From NCBI RefSeq assembly GCF_042678305.1, contig NZ_JBHUDT010000003.1: a stretch of DNA of 64,000 nt; one strand, 5' to 3'. Shown here piece by piece: positions 9,711-18,138 of this stretch. Numbering within the stretch: position 1 is the stretch's first letter; the number at the start of each line of letters is the position of its first letter. Made by a program: the position numbers and the translations under genes. The notes under the pieces are model-generated. The model was not told the origin of the DNA and made no database searches. It saw nothing but the letters and a program-made list of their open reading frames with translations. This stretch comes from Gelatiniphilus marinus (GTDB lineage Bacteria; Bacteroidota; Bacteroidia; Flavobacteriales; Flavobacteriaceae).

Positions 9711-10610
9711 ATGAAGTTTATTAAAACCAGCTTTGTAGGGGTAGGTCAAATATTTCTACAAGACAATGGATGGGCGGGAGTGCTTATCACAATTGGTATG
9801 TTTTTTAGCCATTGGGCATTAGGCGTAACCTGTATTTTAGGTGCTATTATTGGCACATTAACAGCCAAAGTATTAAAGTATAAAGAAGAAGACATTCTTT
9901 TTGGCCTTTATGGCTTTAATGGTTCTTTAGCCTTTATGTGTGCTATTTTTACTTATGGTCTAGTAGATGCATCTAGTCCTATTGTATGGATCATTGGAGC
10001 AGTATCTGCTGTAATTTCCACAATTGTTATGAACCTTTTTGTAAGAAACGGTAAAGTAGCTTACACCTTTCCGTTTGTGGTAACCTGTTGGGTAACCTGT
10101 TGGGGCTTTAGCCATTTTGGCGTTATGGGCTTAGAGCAAACTACGCCTGCACTTCCAGATTACACATCAACCGTAGCCGCAATACAATCTCCATTTTTTG
10201 GTTGGGCAGAAGTTAACTTTGGTGCCAATTTTATAACAGGTATCTTAATCTTTTTAGGTATTGCAATTGCTAATCCGGCAGCGGCAATGTACGCTACTGT
10301 TGCAGCTACTGTAGGTACCCTGTTTGCACATTACATATTGGGTATAGATGCCAATACACTTGCTAACGGTATTTATGGTTTTTCTCCAATATTGGTAGCT
10401 TGTGCATTTGTAGGGCCTAAAATTGCAGACTTTATCTATGTTATTGTAGGCACACTGCTTGCTATTTTAATACACTATGCATTTAGCCAAGTAATGGCAA
10501 CATACACCATAGGCTTTATTATAGCCAGTTGGATCATGCTATCGGTAAGAGCTGGAGTAGATAAATCTAACCCAAATACATCAAAATTAGTAAGAATGAT
10601 GAATCCTTAA
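9711..10610 (+). CDS. Urea transporter (UT/Yut family channel)
   Basis: A 299-residue, strongly hydrophobic protein of about ten membrane segments with the two-fold internal repeat of urea channels. The repeated signature is GLYGFNGSLAFM near residue 65 and GIYGFSPILVA near residue 220, corresponding to the LxGxNxxLxG-like selectivity motifs. It should conduct urea across the inner membrane. It lies between hypB and ureA on the same strand, fitting supply of substrate to the cytoplasmic urease. Confidence 0.9.
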   Translation: MKFIKTSFVGVGQIFLQDNGWAGVLITIGMFFSHWALGVTCILGAIIGTLTAKVLKYKEEDILFGLYGFNGSLAFMCAIFTYGLVDASSPIVWIIGAVSAVISTIVMNLFVRNGKVAYTFPFVVTCWVTCWGFSHFGVMGLEQTTPALPDYTSTVAAIQSPFFGWAEVNFGANFITGILIFLGIAIANPAAAMYATVAATVGTLFAHYILGIDANTLANGIYGFSPILVACAFVGPKIADFIYVIVGTLLAILIHYAFSQVMATYTIGFIIASWIMLSVRAGVDKSNPNTSKLVRMMNP

Positions 10611-10636
10611 CAAGGGATATCTCAACAAAAAATAAA

Positions 10637-10655
10637 AAGTATTACAGAAATACTT
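10637..10655 (+). other. Small inverted repeat between urea channel and ureA
   Basis: AAGTATT, five bases, AATACTT: a perfect 7-bp stem in the 95-base gap before ureA. No T run follows, so it is more likely an mRNA processing or stabilising hairpin than a terminator. Confidence 0.35.
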
Positions 10656-10705
10656 ATCAAATTTATTACATAACAAAAATTATTATTCATTTAAATTATT
10701 AAATT

Positions 10706-11008
10706 ATGCAATTAGTACCAAGAGAACAAGAGAAATTACTGCTTTATTTAGCTGGCACTGTAGCCGAAGACAGAAAAGCTAAAGGTTTAAAATTGAACTA
10801 CCCAGAAGCTGTTGCTTTAATAGCAAGAAGGCTTATAGAAGGGGCACGCGAAGGCAAATCGGTAGCGACCTTAATGGAAGAGGGCACTACTTACATTAGC
10901 CGTAAAGACGTTATGGATGGTGTTGCAGAAATGATACACGATGTACAAATTGAAGCAACATTCCCAGACGGATCTAAACTAGTTACAGTACACAATCCTA
11001 TTGCCTAA
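10706..11008 (+). CDS. ureA: Urease gamma subunit
   Basis: 100 residues, the standard gamma length. The start MQLVPREQEKLLLYLAG and the segment GLKLNYPEAVALI are characteristic of UreA. It forms the (alpha-beta-gamma)3 core with UreB and UreC, which hydrolyses urea to ammonia and carbamate in the cytoplasm. First structural gene after the urea channel; ureB starts 19 bases after its stop. Confidence 0.97.
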   Translation: MQLVPREQEKLLLYLAGTVAEDRKAKGLKLNYPEAVALIARRLIEGAREGKSVATLMEEGTTYISRKDVMDGVAEMIHDVQIEATFPDGSKLVTVHNPIA

Positions 11009-11027
11009 CCAAAAAAACAAAAACATT

Positions 11028-11354
11028 ATGAGTGCAAAAAAAAATAATTACGTTGTTCCTGGGGAGATCATCTACGGGAAAGGAGACATTGAATTAAATG
11101 CCGGAAAAGAAGTAACTAAAATTAAAGTTACAAACACTGGTGACAGACCAATACAAGTAGGTTCTCATTTTCATTTCGCTGAAACAAACCCAGCTTTAGA
11201 ATTTGATAGAGCTGCCGCTGAAGGAAAAAGATTAGCTATACCTGCAGGTCTTTCTGTAAGATTCGAGCCAGGTGAAACAAATGCTGATGTAGAATTAATA
11301 CCATTTGGAGGTATTGGTAGAGTTAGAGGCTTTAGCTTAAGACACAAAAAATAA
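11028..11354 (+). CDS. ureB: Urease beta subunit
   Basis: 108 residues from ATG at 11028. A TTG nine codons upstream would lie inside the end of ureA and is rejected. VVPGEIIYGKGDIELNAG and QVGSHFHFAETNPALEFDR are hallmark UreB segments. It packs against UreC in the urease core. ureC follows after 29 bases. Confidence 0.97.
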   Translation: MSAKKNNYVVPGEIIYGKGDIELNAGKEVTKIKVTNTGDRPIQVGSHFHFAETNPALEFDRAAAEGKRLAIPAGLSVRFEPGETNADVELIPFGGIGRVRGFSLRHKK

Positions 11355-11383
11355 TTCAATAAAAAAATCTAAAAAATAATATT

Positions 11384-13102
11384 ATGAGTAAAATAGATAG
11401 ACAAAAGTACGCCTCAATGTATGGCCCTACAACTGGAGATAAAATCCGTTTAGGTGATAGTGACTTATTTGCTGAAATTGAAAAAGATTTCACAGTATAT
11501 GGTGAGGAAAATAAATTTGGTGGAGGTAAAACTCTTAGAGATGGTATGGCACAATCTGCAACGCACATTCGTGACGAAGGCGTTTTAGATTTAGTTATTA
11601 CAAACGCCGTTATTATTGACAGCTGGGGTATTGTAAAAGCAGATATTGGTATTAAGGATGGTAAAATCTCTGGTATTGGTAAAGCGGGTAACCCTAATAC
11701 TATGGACGGTGTTACTCCAGGTATGGTAATTGGTGCTTCAACAGAAGCCTTAGGCGGAGAAGGCGCTATATTTACTGCAGGTGCATTAGATGTGCATATT
11801 CACTTTATTTGCCCTCAGTTAGTTGATACTGCATTATACGGTGGTATTACAACCATGATTGGTGGTGGTACAGGACCAAACCACGGTACACTAGCTACTA
11901 CGGTTACTCCTGGTGCATGGAATATTGAAAAAATGCTTCAATCACTAGACGATATGCCATTAAACTTTGGTTTATTTGGTAAAGGTAACTCTTCTTCTGA
12001 AGCTGCAATTATAGAGCAAGTTGAAGCAGGTGCTTTAGGCTTAAAACTTCACGAAGACTGGGGTTCTACACCATCAGCAATTGATACCTGTTTAACCGTT
12101 GCCGATAAGTACGATGTACAAGTAGCAATCCATACAGATACCTTAAACGAAGCTGGTTTTGTTCAAGATACTGTTGAAGCTATTGGTGGTAGAACAATCC
12201 ATACCTTCCATACTGAAGGTGCAGGTGGAGGACACGCTCCAGATATTATTACAATTTCTGGATTACCAAACATCTTACCATCATCTACAAACCCAACAAG
12301 ACCATTTACTGTTAACACAGCAGATGAGCACTTAGATATGTTAATGGTATGTCACCACTTAGATAAAAACGTAAAAGAAGATGTAGCGTTTGCTGATTCT
12401 CGTATCCGTAAAGAAACAATTGCTGCTGAAGATATTTTACATGACATGGGTGTGTTCTCTATGATGAGTTCAGATTCTCAAGCCATGGGTAGAATTGGTG
12501 AGGTAGTATGCCGTACTTGGCAAACTGCTGATAAAATGAAAAAACAATTTGGTGCTTTAGAAGAAGATAAAGGTACAGGTAACGATAACTTCAGAATTAA
12601 AAGATACGTTGCTAAATACACTATTAACCCAGCAATATCTCATGGTATTAGCCACGTAGTTGGTTCTATCGAGGTTGGTAAAATGGCCGATATAGTAATG
12701 TGGAGACCAGATATGTTTGGTGCTAAACCAGAGTTAATTATCAAAGGTGGTATGGTATTAGGTTCTAAAATGGGTGATGCCAATGCTTCTATTCCAACAC
12801 CACAACCTGTAACTTATCAGCCAATGTTTGGTTACTTCGGCAAAGCCATGAAAGAAACCTCTGCACTATTCGTTTCTCAAGTTTCTATTGACAAAGGAAT
12901 TGTTCAAGGCTATGGTCTTGAAAAACACGTTATGCCAGTTATAAACTGTAGAGACGTAAGTAAAGCAGACATGGTTCTTAACGATGCTACGCCTAACATT
13001 GAGGTTAACCCTCAAACTTACGATGTAAAAGTTGATGGTAAATCAATTACTTGTGAGCCTATAGACGTAGTACCTATGGCACAGAGATATTTCATGTTCT
13101 AA
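11384..13102 (+). CDS. ureC: Urease alpha subunit, catalytic
   Basis: 572 residues, full length. The dinickel site is intact: H138-x-H140 in DVHIHF, carbamylated lysine K221 in GLKLHEDWG, further His ligands in VAIHTDT and TFHTEGAGGGH, and the mobile-flap histidine region VCHHLD. This is the amidohydrolase-fold subunit that binds both Ni ions and hydrolyses urea. Followed by a strong hairpin terminator and a 500-base gap before the accessory genes. Confidence 0.98.
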   Translation: MSKIDRQKYASMYGPTTGDKIRLGDSDLFAEIEKDFTVYGEENKFGGGKTLRDGMAQSATHIRDEGVLDLVITNAVIIDSWGIVKADIGIKDGKISGIGKAGNPNTMDGVTPGMVIGASTEALGGEGAIFTAGALDVHIHFICPQLVDTALYGGITTMIGGGTGPNHGTLATTVTPGAWNIEKMLQSLDDMPLNFGLFGKGNSSSEAAIIEQVEAGALGLKLHEDWGSTPSAIDTCLTVADKYDVQVAIHTDTLNEAGFVQDTVEAIGGRTIHTFHTEGAGGGHAPDIITISGLPNILPSSTNPTRPFTVNTADEHLDMLMVCHHLDKNVKEDVAFADSRIRKETIAAEDILHDMGVFSMMSSDSQAMGRIGEVVCRTWQTADKMKKQFGALEEDKGTGNDNFRIKRYVAKYTINPAISHGISHVVGSIEVGKMADIVMWRPDMFGAKPELIIKGGMVLGSKMGDANASIPTPQPVTYQPMFGYFGKAMKETSALFVSQVSIDKGIVQGYGLEKHVMPVINCRDVSKADMVLNDATPNIEVNPQTYDVKVDGKSITCEPIDVVPMAQRYFMF

Positions 13103-13172
13103 AACAAGAAATAAACCTATGTTTAATTATAAAGTACAGACACTTACCTATACCTTATAATTATAAATTTAG

Positions 13173-13221
13173 CAGCCATATTGAATACTTATAAAACTGT
13201 ATTTGATATGGCTGTTTTTTT
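13173..13221 (+). terminator. Rho-independent terminator after ureC
   Basis: CAGCCATATTGAATAC (13173-13188) pairs with GTATTTGATATGGCTG (13199-13214), 16 pairs with two G-T wobbles and a 10-base loop, followed by seven T. It should end the hypA-ureC transcript about 70 bases after the ureC stop, separating structural from accessory genes. Confidence 0.85.
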
Positions 13222-13504
13222 AAAATGATCTTGTTATAGGTTAATTAAATTTTTGAATAAGAAAACAAATCAAGAAACATTTCTCGCAACCAAAACACCG
13301 TAAAATTAAAAAACTAAGAAACGCTAAATTTCAAGAAAGCAACACTATGCACATTTAAGTTTACAAGCGGTTGAAAACCGAAAAAACTAAACAAGTAAAG
13401 GCACAAAAAAAAGGTAGCAATCAGCACAAAACCCTTTCGGTTTTTATAACAAAACTTATTCAACCTAACAGCCTCATTAACAAACATTTTTAACAAAAAA
13501 GCCC

Positions 13505-13534
13505 TTAAAAATCAAAGTAAATTACTTAAATTTG
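13505..13534 (+). promoter_or_regulatory. Likely promoter of the ureE-F-G-D block
   Basis: A full TAnnTTTG match, TAAATTTG at 13527-13534, stands 19 bases after TTA at 13505-13507 (consensus TTG). ureE starts about 70 bases downstream. The rest of the 500-base gap after the ureC terminator holds no convincing gene; a 60-codon minus-strand frame there looks accidental. Confidence 0.45.
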
Positions 13535-13605
13535 CAAGGCTCCAAAAAAATAGAAAACAACAACTGGATTTTAAAAAAAACCAAGTTTTAAACATATCGT
13601 TTTAA

Positions 13606-14118
13606 ATGAAAATTATTTCTGAAATTTTATACAATGCCAAAGACAAAGATCTATCGACAAAAAAAGTAGATTACTTTGATATTGAATGGTTTGAGACAAC
13701 AAGAAAAGTACTGCGAAAAGTAACAAATAACGGAGAGGAAGTTGCCCTAAGGATTTTAAAGGAAAATTTTAGAATTAAACACTTCGATGTTTTCTACGAA
13801 GACGACCACCAAATAATCCTAGCAAACGTACTGCCCGCAGATGCTGTTATAGTGCAGCCCCAAACCATGATGGAAATGGGTACTGTATGCTACGAAATAG
13901 GCAACCAACACATCCCTATTTTTATAGAAAACGACGAAATTATCATCCCGTACGAAGATCCTATTTACAACGTGTTAAATAAATCGGGGTACAACCCAAT
14001 AAAAGGAAAAAGAATTTTTGAGAATATGCTAAAAGCAACTCCAGAACATACCGTAACAAATGATACGCTTATTGATATGGACAGCCTTTTTAGTAAAATT
14101 TTACCCAATAAAAATTAA
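13606..14118 (+). CDS. ureE: UreE, urease nickel metallochaperone
   Basis: 170 residues with the UreE two-domain plan. The C-terminal domain contains CYEIGNQHIPIFIENDEI, whose histidine corresponds to the dimer-interface nickel ligand (H96 in Klebsiella UreE). The His-rich C-terminal tail of enterobacterial UreE is absent, so it probably delivers but does not store nickel. First gene of the accessory block; ureF begins three bases after its stop. Confidence 0.9.
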   Translation: MKIISEILYNAKDKDLSTKKVDYFDIEWFETTRKVLRKVTNNGEEVALRILKENFRIKHFDVFYEDDHQIILANVLPADAVIVQPQTMMEMGTVCYEIGNQHIPIFIENDEIIIPYEDPIYNVLNKSGYNPIKGKRIFENMLKATPEHTVTNDTLIDMDSLFSKILPNKN

Positions 14119-14121
14119 TAT

Positions 14122-14808
14122 ATGAAAACAAATACGCTATTAAGTCTATTGCACGTTTCAGACCCCAATTTACCAATTGGCGGCTACTCACATTCTAACG
14201 GTTTAGAAACCTATGTTCAAAAAGGTATTGTAACAGACCCCGAAAGCACACTGGTGTTTTTACAGAACATGCTAAACCACAACATATTACACAACGACGC
14301 TTCTTATGTAAAACTGGTTTATGATGCATTGAAGAACAATGATTTTAAACAAGTAATCGCTCTAGACTCAGAGTGCACAGCCTTAAAAAGCCCAAAAGAA
14401 ATTAGAGAAGGAAGCCATAAACTTGGTGCTAGACTATTCAAGATTTTTAAAGATAAAAACGACCATGCCATCCTAAAAGATTTAGGAAAATACTTAAAAA
14501 ACAAAAATGTTGGCAACTATGCCGTTGTTTATGGTGTTGTTTGTTTTGCTAGCGATATTGCTCTAAACGAAGCACTATCTGCTTTTTATTTCTCTACCGC
14601 AGCCGGCATGATTACCAATGCGGTAAAACTGGTACCACTGGGGCAAATACAAGGGCAAGAAGTACTGTTCAGCATCCAAAAAGATATTGAAAACATGGTT
14701 GAAAAAACAATCAATTTAGATAGAGAATTGGTAGGTCTAGCCAGTGTAGGTTTCGATTTACGCTCTATGCAACATGAAAAACTGTATTCAAGACTGTACA
14801 TGAGCTAA
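14122..14808 (+). CDS. ureF: UreF, urease accessory protein
   Basis: 228 residues, all-helical. The N-terminal segment LLHVSDPNLPIGGYSHSNGLET is the classic UreF signature, and FYFSTAAGMITNAVKLVPLGQIQGQ matches the conserved C-terminal half. UreF bridges UreD and UreG in the activation complex and gates GTP-driven nickel transfer. It directly follows ureE. Confidence 0.94.
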   Translation: MKTNTLLSLLHVSDPNLPIGGYSHSNGLETYVQKGIVTDPESTLVFLQNMLNHNILHNDASYVKLVYDALKNNDFKQVIALDSECTALKSPKEIREGSHKLGARLFKIFKDKNDHAILKDLGKYLKNKNVGNYAVVYGVVCFASDIALNEALSAFYFSTAAGMITNAVKLVPLGQIQGQEVLFSIQKDIENMVEKTINLDRELVGLASVGFDLRSMQHEKLYSRLYMS

Positions 14809-14858
14809 ACGCACAAAGAAATAAACAAAAAAATAAAATTTTTTAATCACAATTAATT

Positions 14859-15491
14859 ATGAGAAAATATGTAAAGATAGGGGTGTCTGGCCCTGTAGGA
14901 GCAGGTAAAACTGCATTGATAGAGATACTATCAAGAAAAATGGCGAAAGACTATTACATAACCGTTATAACCAATGACGTATATACCAGAGAAGATGAAA
15001 AGTTCTTACAAAAAAACAGCCTTTTAGATGCCGATAGAATTGTAGGCGTAGAAACCGGAGGATGCCCACACACCGCTATTAGGGAAGATGCCAGTATGAA
15101 TTTGGAAGCCGTTGATGAATTGGCTGAAAGACACCCAGACATGGAACTTTTATTTGTAGAAAGTGGTGGTGATAACCTATCGGTTACCTTTAGCCCAGAA
15201 TTGGTAGATCTAACTATTTTTGTTACCGATACCGCTGCCGGAGAAGACATACCAAGAAAAGGAGGCCCAGGCAACACCAGATCGGATTTATTGATAATAA
15301 ACAAATTCGATTTAGCTCCTTATGTAGGCGTAAACTTAGATAGCATGAAAAAAGATGCTCTAAAAATGCGCAACGGCAAACCGTTTGTTTTCACCAATTT
15401 AAAAACTGGCGAAGGTGTCGATACCGTTATAGGGTGGATTAAAAAATATGCACTACTAGAAGATGTAAAAGAACCTGCTTTTGCAAAGTAA
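14859..15491 (+). CDS. ureG: UreG, urease GTPase
   Basis: 210 residues. P-loop GPVGAGKT at 11-18, the nickel-binding C69-P70-H71 motif in VETGGCPHTAIREDAS, and NKFDLAPYVG as the guanine-specificity region. UreG hydrolyses GTP to drive nickel insertion into UreC. It lies 50 bases after ureF and is followed by a strong hairpin before ureD. Confidence 0.97.
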   Translation: MRKYVKIGVSGPVGAGKTALIEILSRKMAKDYYITVITNDVYTREDEKFLQKNSLLDADRIVGVETGGCPHTAIREDASMNLEAVDELAERHPDMELLFVESGGDNLSVTFSPELVDLTIFVTDTAAGEDIPRKGGPGNTRSDLLIINKFDLAPYVGVNLDSMKKDALKMRNGKPFVFTNLKTGEGVDTVIGWIKKYALLEDVKEPAFAK

Positions 15492-15513
15492 AAATTATAA
15501 CCAGTTAAAGCCC

Positions 15514-15558
15514 AAGAAAATGTAGTAAAAACAACTGTGCATCTTACTACATTTTCTT
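15514..15558 (+). terminator. Perfect 15-bp hairpin between ureG and ureD (attenuator or partial terminator)
   Basis: AAGAAAATGTAGTAA at 15514-15528 and TTACTACATTTTCTT at 15544-15558 are perfect complements around a 15-base loop. The arm ends in T-rich sequence but no long T run follows. It sits inside the accessory block 20 bases before the ureD start, so it could lower ureD expression or stabilise the upstream mRNA. Confidence 0.55.
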
Positions 15559-15577
15559 TAACACAAAAAATAAACGA

Positions 15578-16381
15578 ATGAAAAAAAACTTATGCGAATT
15601 AAAATTATCAACAGGTATTGTTGATGGATACCACCGCTTAATAGATAAATACACCACAGTACCTTTTGGACTATTGCGCTTTGACGTAAGAACTCCAAGC
15701 GATCCGTGGTTAAGATACATGATTCGTAGTAACTCCCCAGGTATGTTATCTGGAGATTTTTACGATATGCAAATAAACGTAGCCGACGATACCGCACTTG
15801 GACTAGAAACCCAAGCCTACCAAAGAATATACGAAATGGACGAAGGCGGGAAGGCATTTCAAGAGGTAAAAGTAAATGTTGGCGAAAACGGGTTGTTCCA
15901 CTTTGTACCCCACCCAACGGTACCGCACAGAAACTCAGATTATTTTGCTAAAAACACAATTCATTTAAAAAGCTCCTCAAAATTGATTTGGGGCGAAGTC
16001 ATAACTTGCGGAAGAAAATTATATGGCGAAACTTTTGTGTTCAAACGTTTCTTAACTCATACAGAAGTTTTTGTTGATAACGAACTTATCTTTAACGACA
16101 AACTGCTTTTTGAACCTGAAAAACTAGACGTTAATACCATGGGACAGCTTGAAGGCTATACCCATCAGGCTACATTATTTGCATATCAAAACGATTTAAG
16201 TGAAGATGAGATATACGAAAGCCTTCTGGAAAACGCAGAATTCGAGGAAGATATCGAGTTTGGTTTAAGTACCACCATAAAGGATGCGGTAGTAATAAGA
16301 ATTGTTGGCAACAGCGGCGAACAGCTTTACAAAATCATTAAAAAGATTGAAGACCATATCCTTGCGGCCTCAATTGCATAA
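15578..16381 (+). CDS. ureD: UreD (UreH), urease accessory protein
   Basis: 267 residues. The family features are visible: an early arginine-rich PSDPWLRYMIRSNSPGMLSGDFYDM segment (shown here as the conserved 'SPGMLSGD' core), the middle VPHPTVPHRNSDY, and the end VVIRIVGNSGEQLYKI. UreD binds apo-urease and receives UreF and UreG. It is the last of the E-F-G-D order; the nickel permease gene follows 12 bases later. Confidence 0.9.
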   Translation: MKKNLCELKLSTGIVDGYHRLIDKYTTVPFGLLRFDVRTPSDPWLRYMIRSNSPGMLSGDFYDMQINVADDTALGLETQAYQRIYEMDEGGKAFQEVKVNVGENGLFHFVPHPTVPHRNSDYFAKNTIHLKSSSKLIWGEVITCGRKLYGETFVFKRFLTHTEVFVDNELIFNDKLLFEPEKLDVNTMGQLEGYTHQATLFAYQNDLSEDEIYESLLENAEFEEDIEFGLSTTIKDAVVIRIVGNSGEQLYKIIKKIEDHILAASIA

Positions 16382-16393
16382 CCAACATAGTTA

Positions 16394-17095
16394 ATGGATG
16401 CTTTTCCGCTGTTTACCGGTATTAGTGCTGCAATATTACACGTTATTGCAGGACCAGACCATTTGGCGGCGGTAGCTCCATTTGCCATTGAAAGGGTAAA
16501 AAAGGCTTGGAAAGTAGGATTACTTTGGGGCATTGGGCATTTATCTGGCATGCTAATAATTGGCATGCTTTTTCTATTTTTTAAAGACCTAATACCCATT
16601 GAAAAAATATCTGTGCACAGCGAAAAATTTGTAGGTGTTATTTTGTTTTTATTAGGATTGTGGATACTTGTAAAAATTTTTAGAGCCAACAAAAAAGTGC
16701 ATAAGCATTTACATGTGCATGCAGACGAAAATGTAATAATCCATAAACACGGGCACCAGCACGAAGGCAAAAAAAACCATGCCCACAGCCACACAAATAT
16801 CAAGCAAAGCAATATTTCAACCCTTTTTATTGGTTTAGTACATGGTTTGGCGGGTATAGCTCATTTTTTATTGTTTTTACCTGTTCTGGGCTTTACTTCT
16901 AAAAGTGAGTCGATTTATTATATTGGTGGTTTTGCTATTGGAACTTTGTTAGCCATGAGCGCTTTTGCTTTTGTAATGGGGCAAATAGCATCGTTTTCTA
17001 AAAAAGACCATAACGATTCGTTCTTTAAAGGTATTCGCATTGCAAGTGCGTTATTTGCCATGTTATTTGGTGTGTATTGGATAATTGCCAATTAA
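16394..17095 (+). CDS. Nickel permease, UreH/NicO-like
   Basis: 233 residues, about six membrane segments. The first carries H16-VIAGP-D22-H23, the nickel-binding-type motif of UreH-like permeases. A central cytoplasmic loop (about 103-133) holds eleven histidines and probably collects or stores nickel. A second conserved segment, LVHGLAGIAHFLLFLPVLGF, mirrors the first in the usual two-half design. Placed directly after ureD, it should import Ni2+ for urease. UreH-like permeases are known beside bacillary urease genes. It could also move cobalt; specificity cannot be read from sequence. Confidence 0.85.
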   Translation: MDAFPLFTGISAAILHVIAGPDHLAAVAPFAIERVKKAWKVGLLWGIGHLSGMLIIGMLFLFFKDLIPIEKISVHSEKFVGVILFLLGLWILVKIFRANKKVHKHLHVHADENVIIHKHGHQHEGKKNHAHSHTNIKQSNISTLFIGLVHGLAGIAHFLLFLPVLGFTSKSESIYYIGGFAIGTLLAMSAFAFVMGQIASFSKKDHNDSFFKGIRIASALFAMLFGVYWIIAN

Positions 17096-17189
17096 AAAAA
17101 CTACTCTCAAAAGACAATATCCTCGATATTTTTATCTTAATTTGATAAGATTTAATATTGGGGATTTTTTATTTAAAACCTTAAAAAAA

Positions 17190-18077
17190 ATGACAACATC
17201 TATATTCAAAACCAGCGGTAAGATTTTTGACATACTAAAAAAGGCTTACGAAAATAAGTTGGGCAACAAAATAATAAGCTCTTCATTGGTTGCCTTATTT
17301 ATTGTAACCTCTATACTTAGTTTTTTGGTACAAAAAGGCTACATCTATCTAGGCAGCTCGAATGTGTACTTTCAAAATCCGTTTTTTGCCATAGAGGTTG
17401 CCTTTATAGCTTTATTGACTTTTGAGCTTTTTAGCTTAATTTTTGTATTGCCCAAATCGGTATCGAGATCGGTAGGCAAACAGTTGGAATTACTTTCGTT
17501 AATATTTATTAGAGGGGCTTTCAAAGAGTTTAGCCATATTAAAAACTTTACCCTGAATTACGATCTTGTATGGCGCGATTTACCCGAACCTGTAATTAAT
17601 ATGATATTTTATGCTATGGGCTCGTTAGCTATTTTCACACTTTTAGGTTTTACCAATAAACTGCGTAAGCACAAACCCTTAACCCATATAGAAGCTGATA
17701 CCAATAGTTTTATTTTAGCAAAAAAACTATTGGCATTAGTTTTAATAGTTGCTTTTACAATAATTATAATTTCAGATGTAAGTACGCTTTTTGCAACGGG
17801 ATATTATTTGCCTTCGTTCCATACGTTTTATACCATGATAATTTTTAGCGATATTTTAATTGTACTAATAGCATTAAGATATACCATGGATTATTATAAA
17901 ATATTCCGCTACTCATCTTTTGTTGTAGCCACAATATTTATACGGCTCGCACTATCTGTAAAACCGTATTATGATGTTTTAATAGGTGTTTTTGCAACTG
18001 TATTTGTATTTTTAATAACACTAACCTACAACTACTTTTTAAAAGATGAGCCTCCTAGTACTAATGTAGAAAATTAA
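17190..18077 (+). CDS. Multi-pass membrane protein, unknown function
   Basis: 295 residues from ATG at 17190. A longer version from TTG at 17085 would overlap the nickel permease and is less likely. About seven hydrophobic segments, with the first at about residues 28-47 and the last near 257-280, and short charged loops. No family is recognised. It lies on the same strand 95 bases after the urease block but shows no motif that links it to nickel or urea. Confidence 0.7.
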   Translation: MTTSIFKTSGKIFDILKKAYENKLGNKIISSSLVALFIVTSILSFLVQKGYIYLGSSNVYFQNPFFAIEVAFIALLTFELFSLIFVLPKSVSRSVGKQLELLSLIFIRGAFKEFSHIKNFTLNYDLVWRDLPEPVINMIFYAMGSLAIFTLLGFTNKLRKHKPLTHIEADTNSFILAKKLLALVLIVAFTIIIISDVSTLFATGYYLPSFHTFYTMIIFSDILIVLIALRYTMDYYKIFRYSSFVVATIFIRLALSVKPYYDVLIGVFATVFVFLITLTYNYFLKDEPPSTNVEN

Positions 18078-18138
18078 GCCTTAAAATTATAAATATGAAG
18101 CTCTGATAATTTGAAATATCATGCAATAAAGCCTTCTG

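Noticed and set aside
11001..11027. Longer ureB from TTG at 11001
   Set aside because: It would begin inside the end of ureA; the ATG at 11028 gives the standard UreB N-terminus.
13314..13496. 60-codon minus-strand frame with a hydrophobic stretch
   Set aside because: It lies in the gap that holds the ureE promoter, has no promoter or ribosome binding site of its own, and its composition fits translated poly-A/T DNA.
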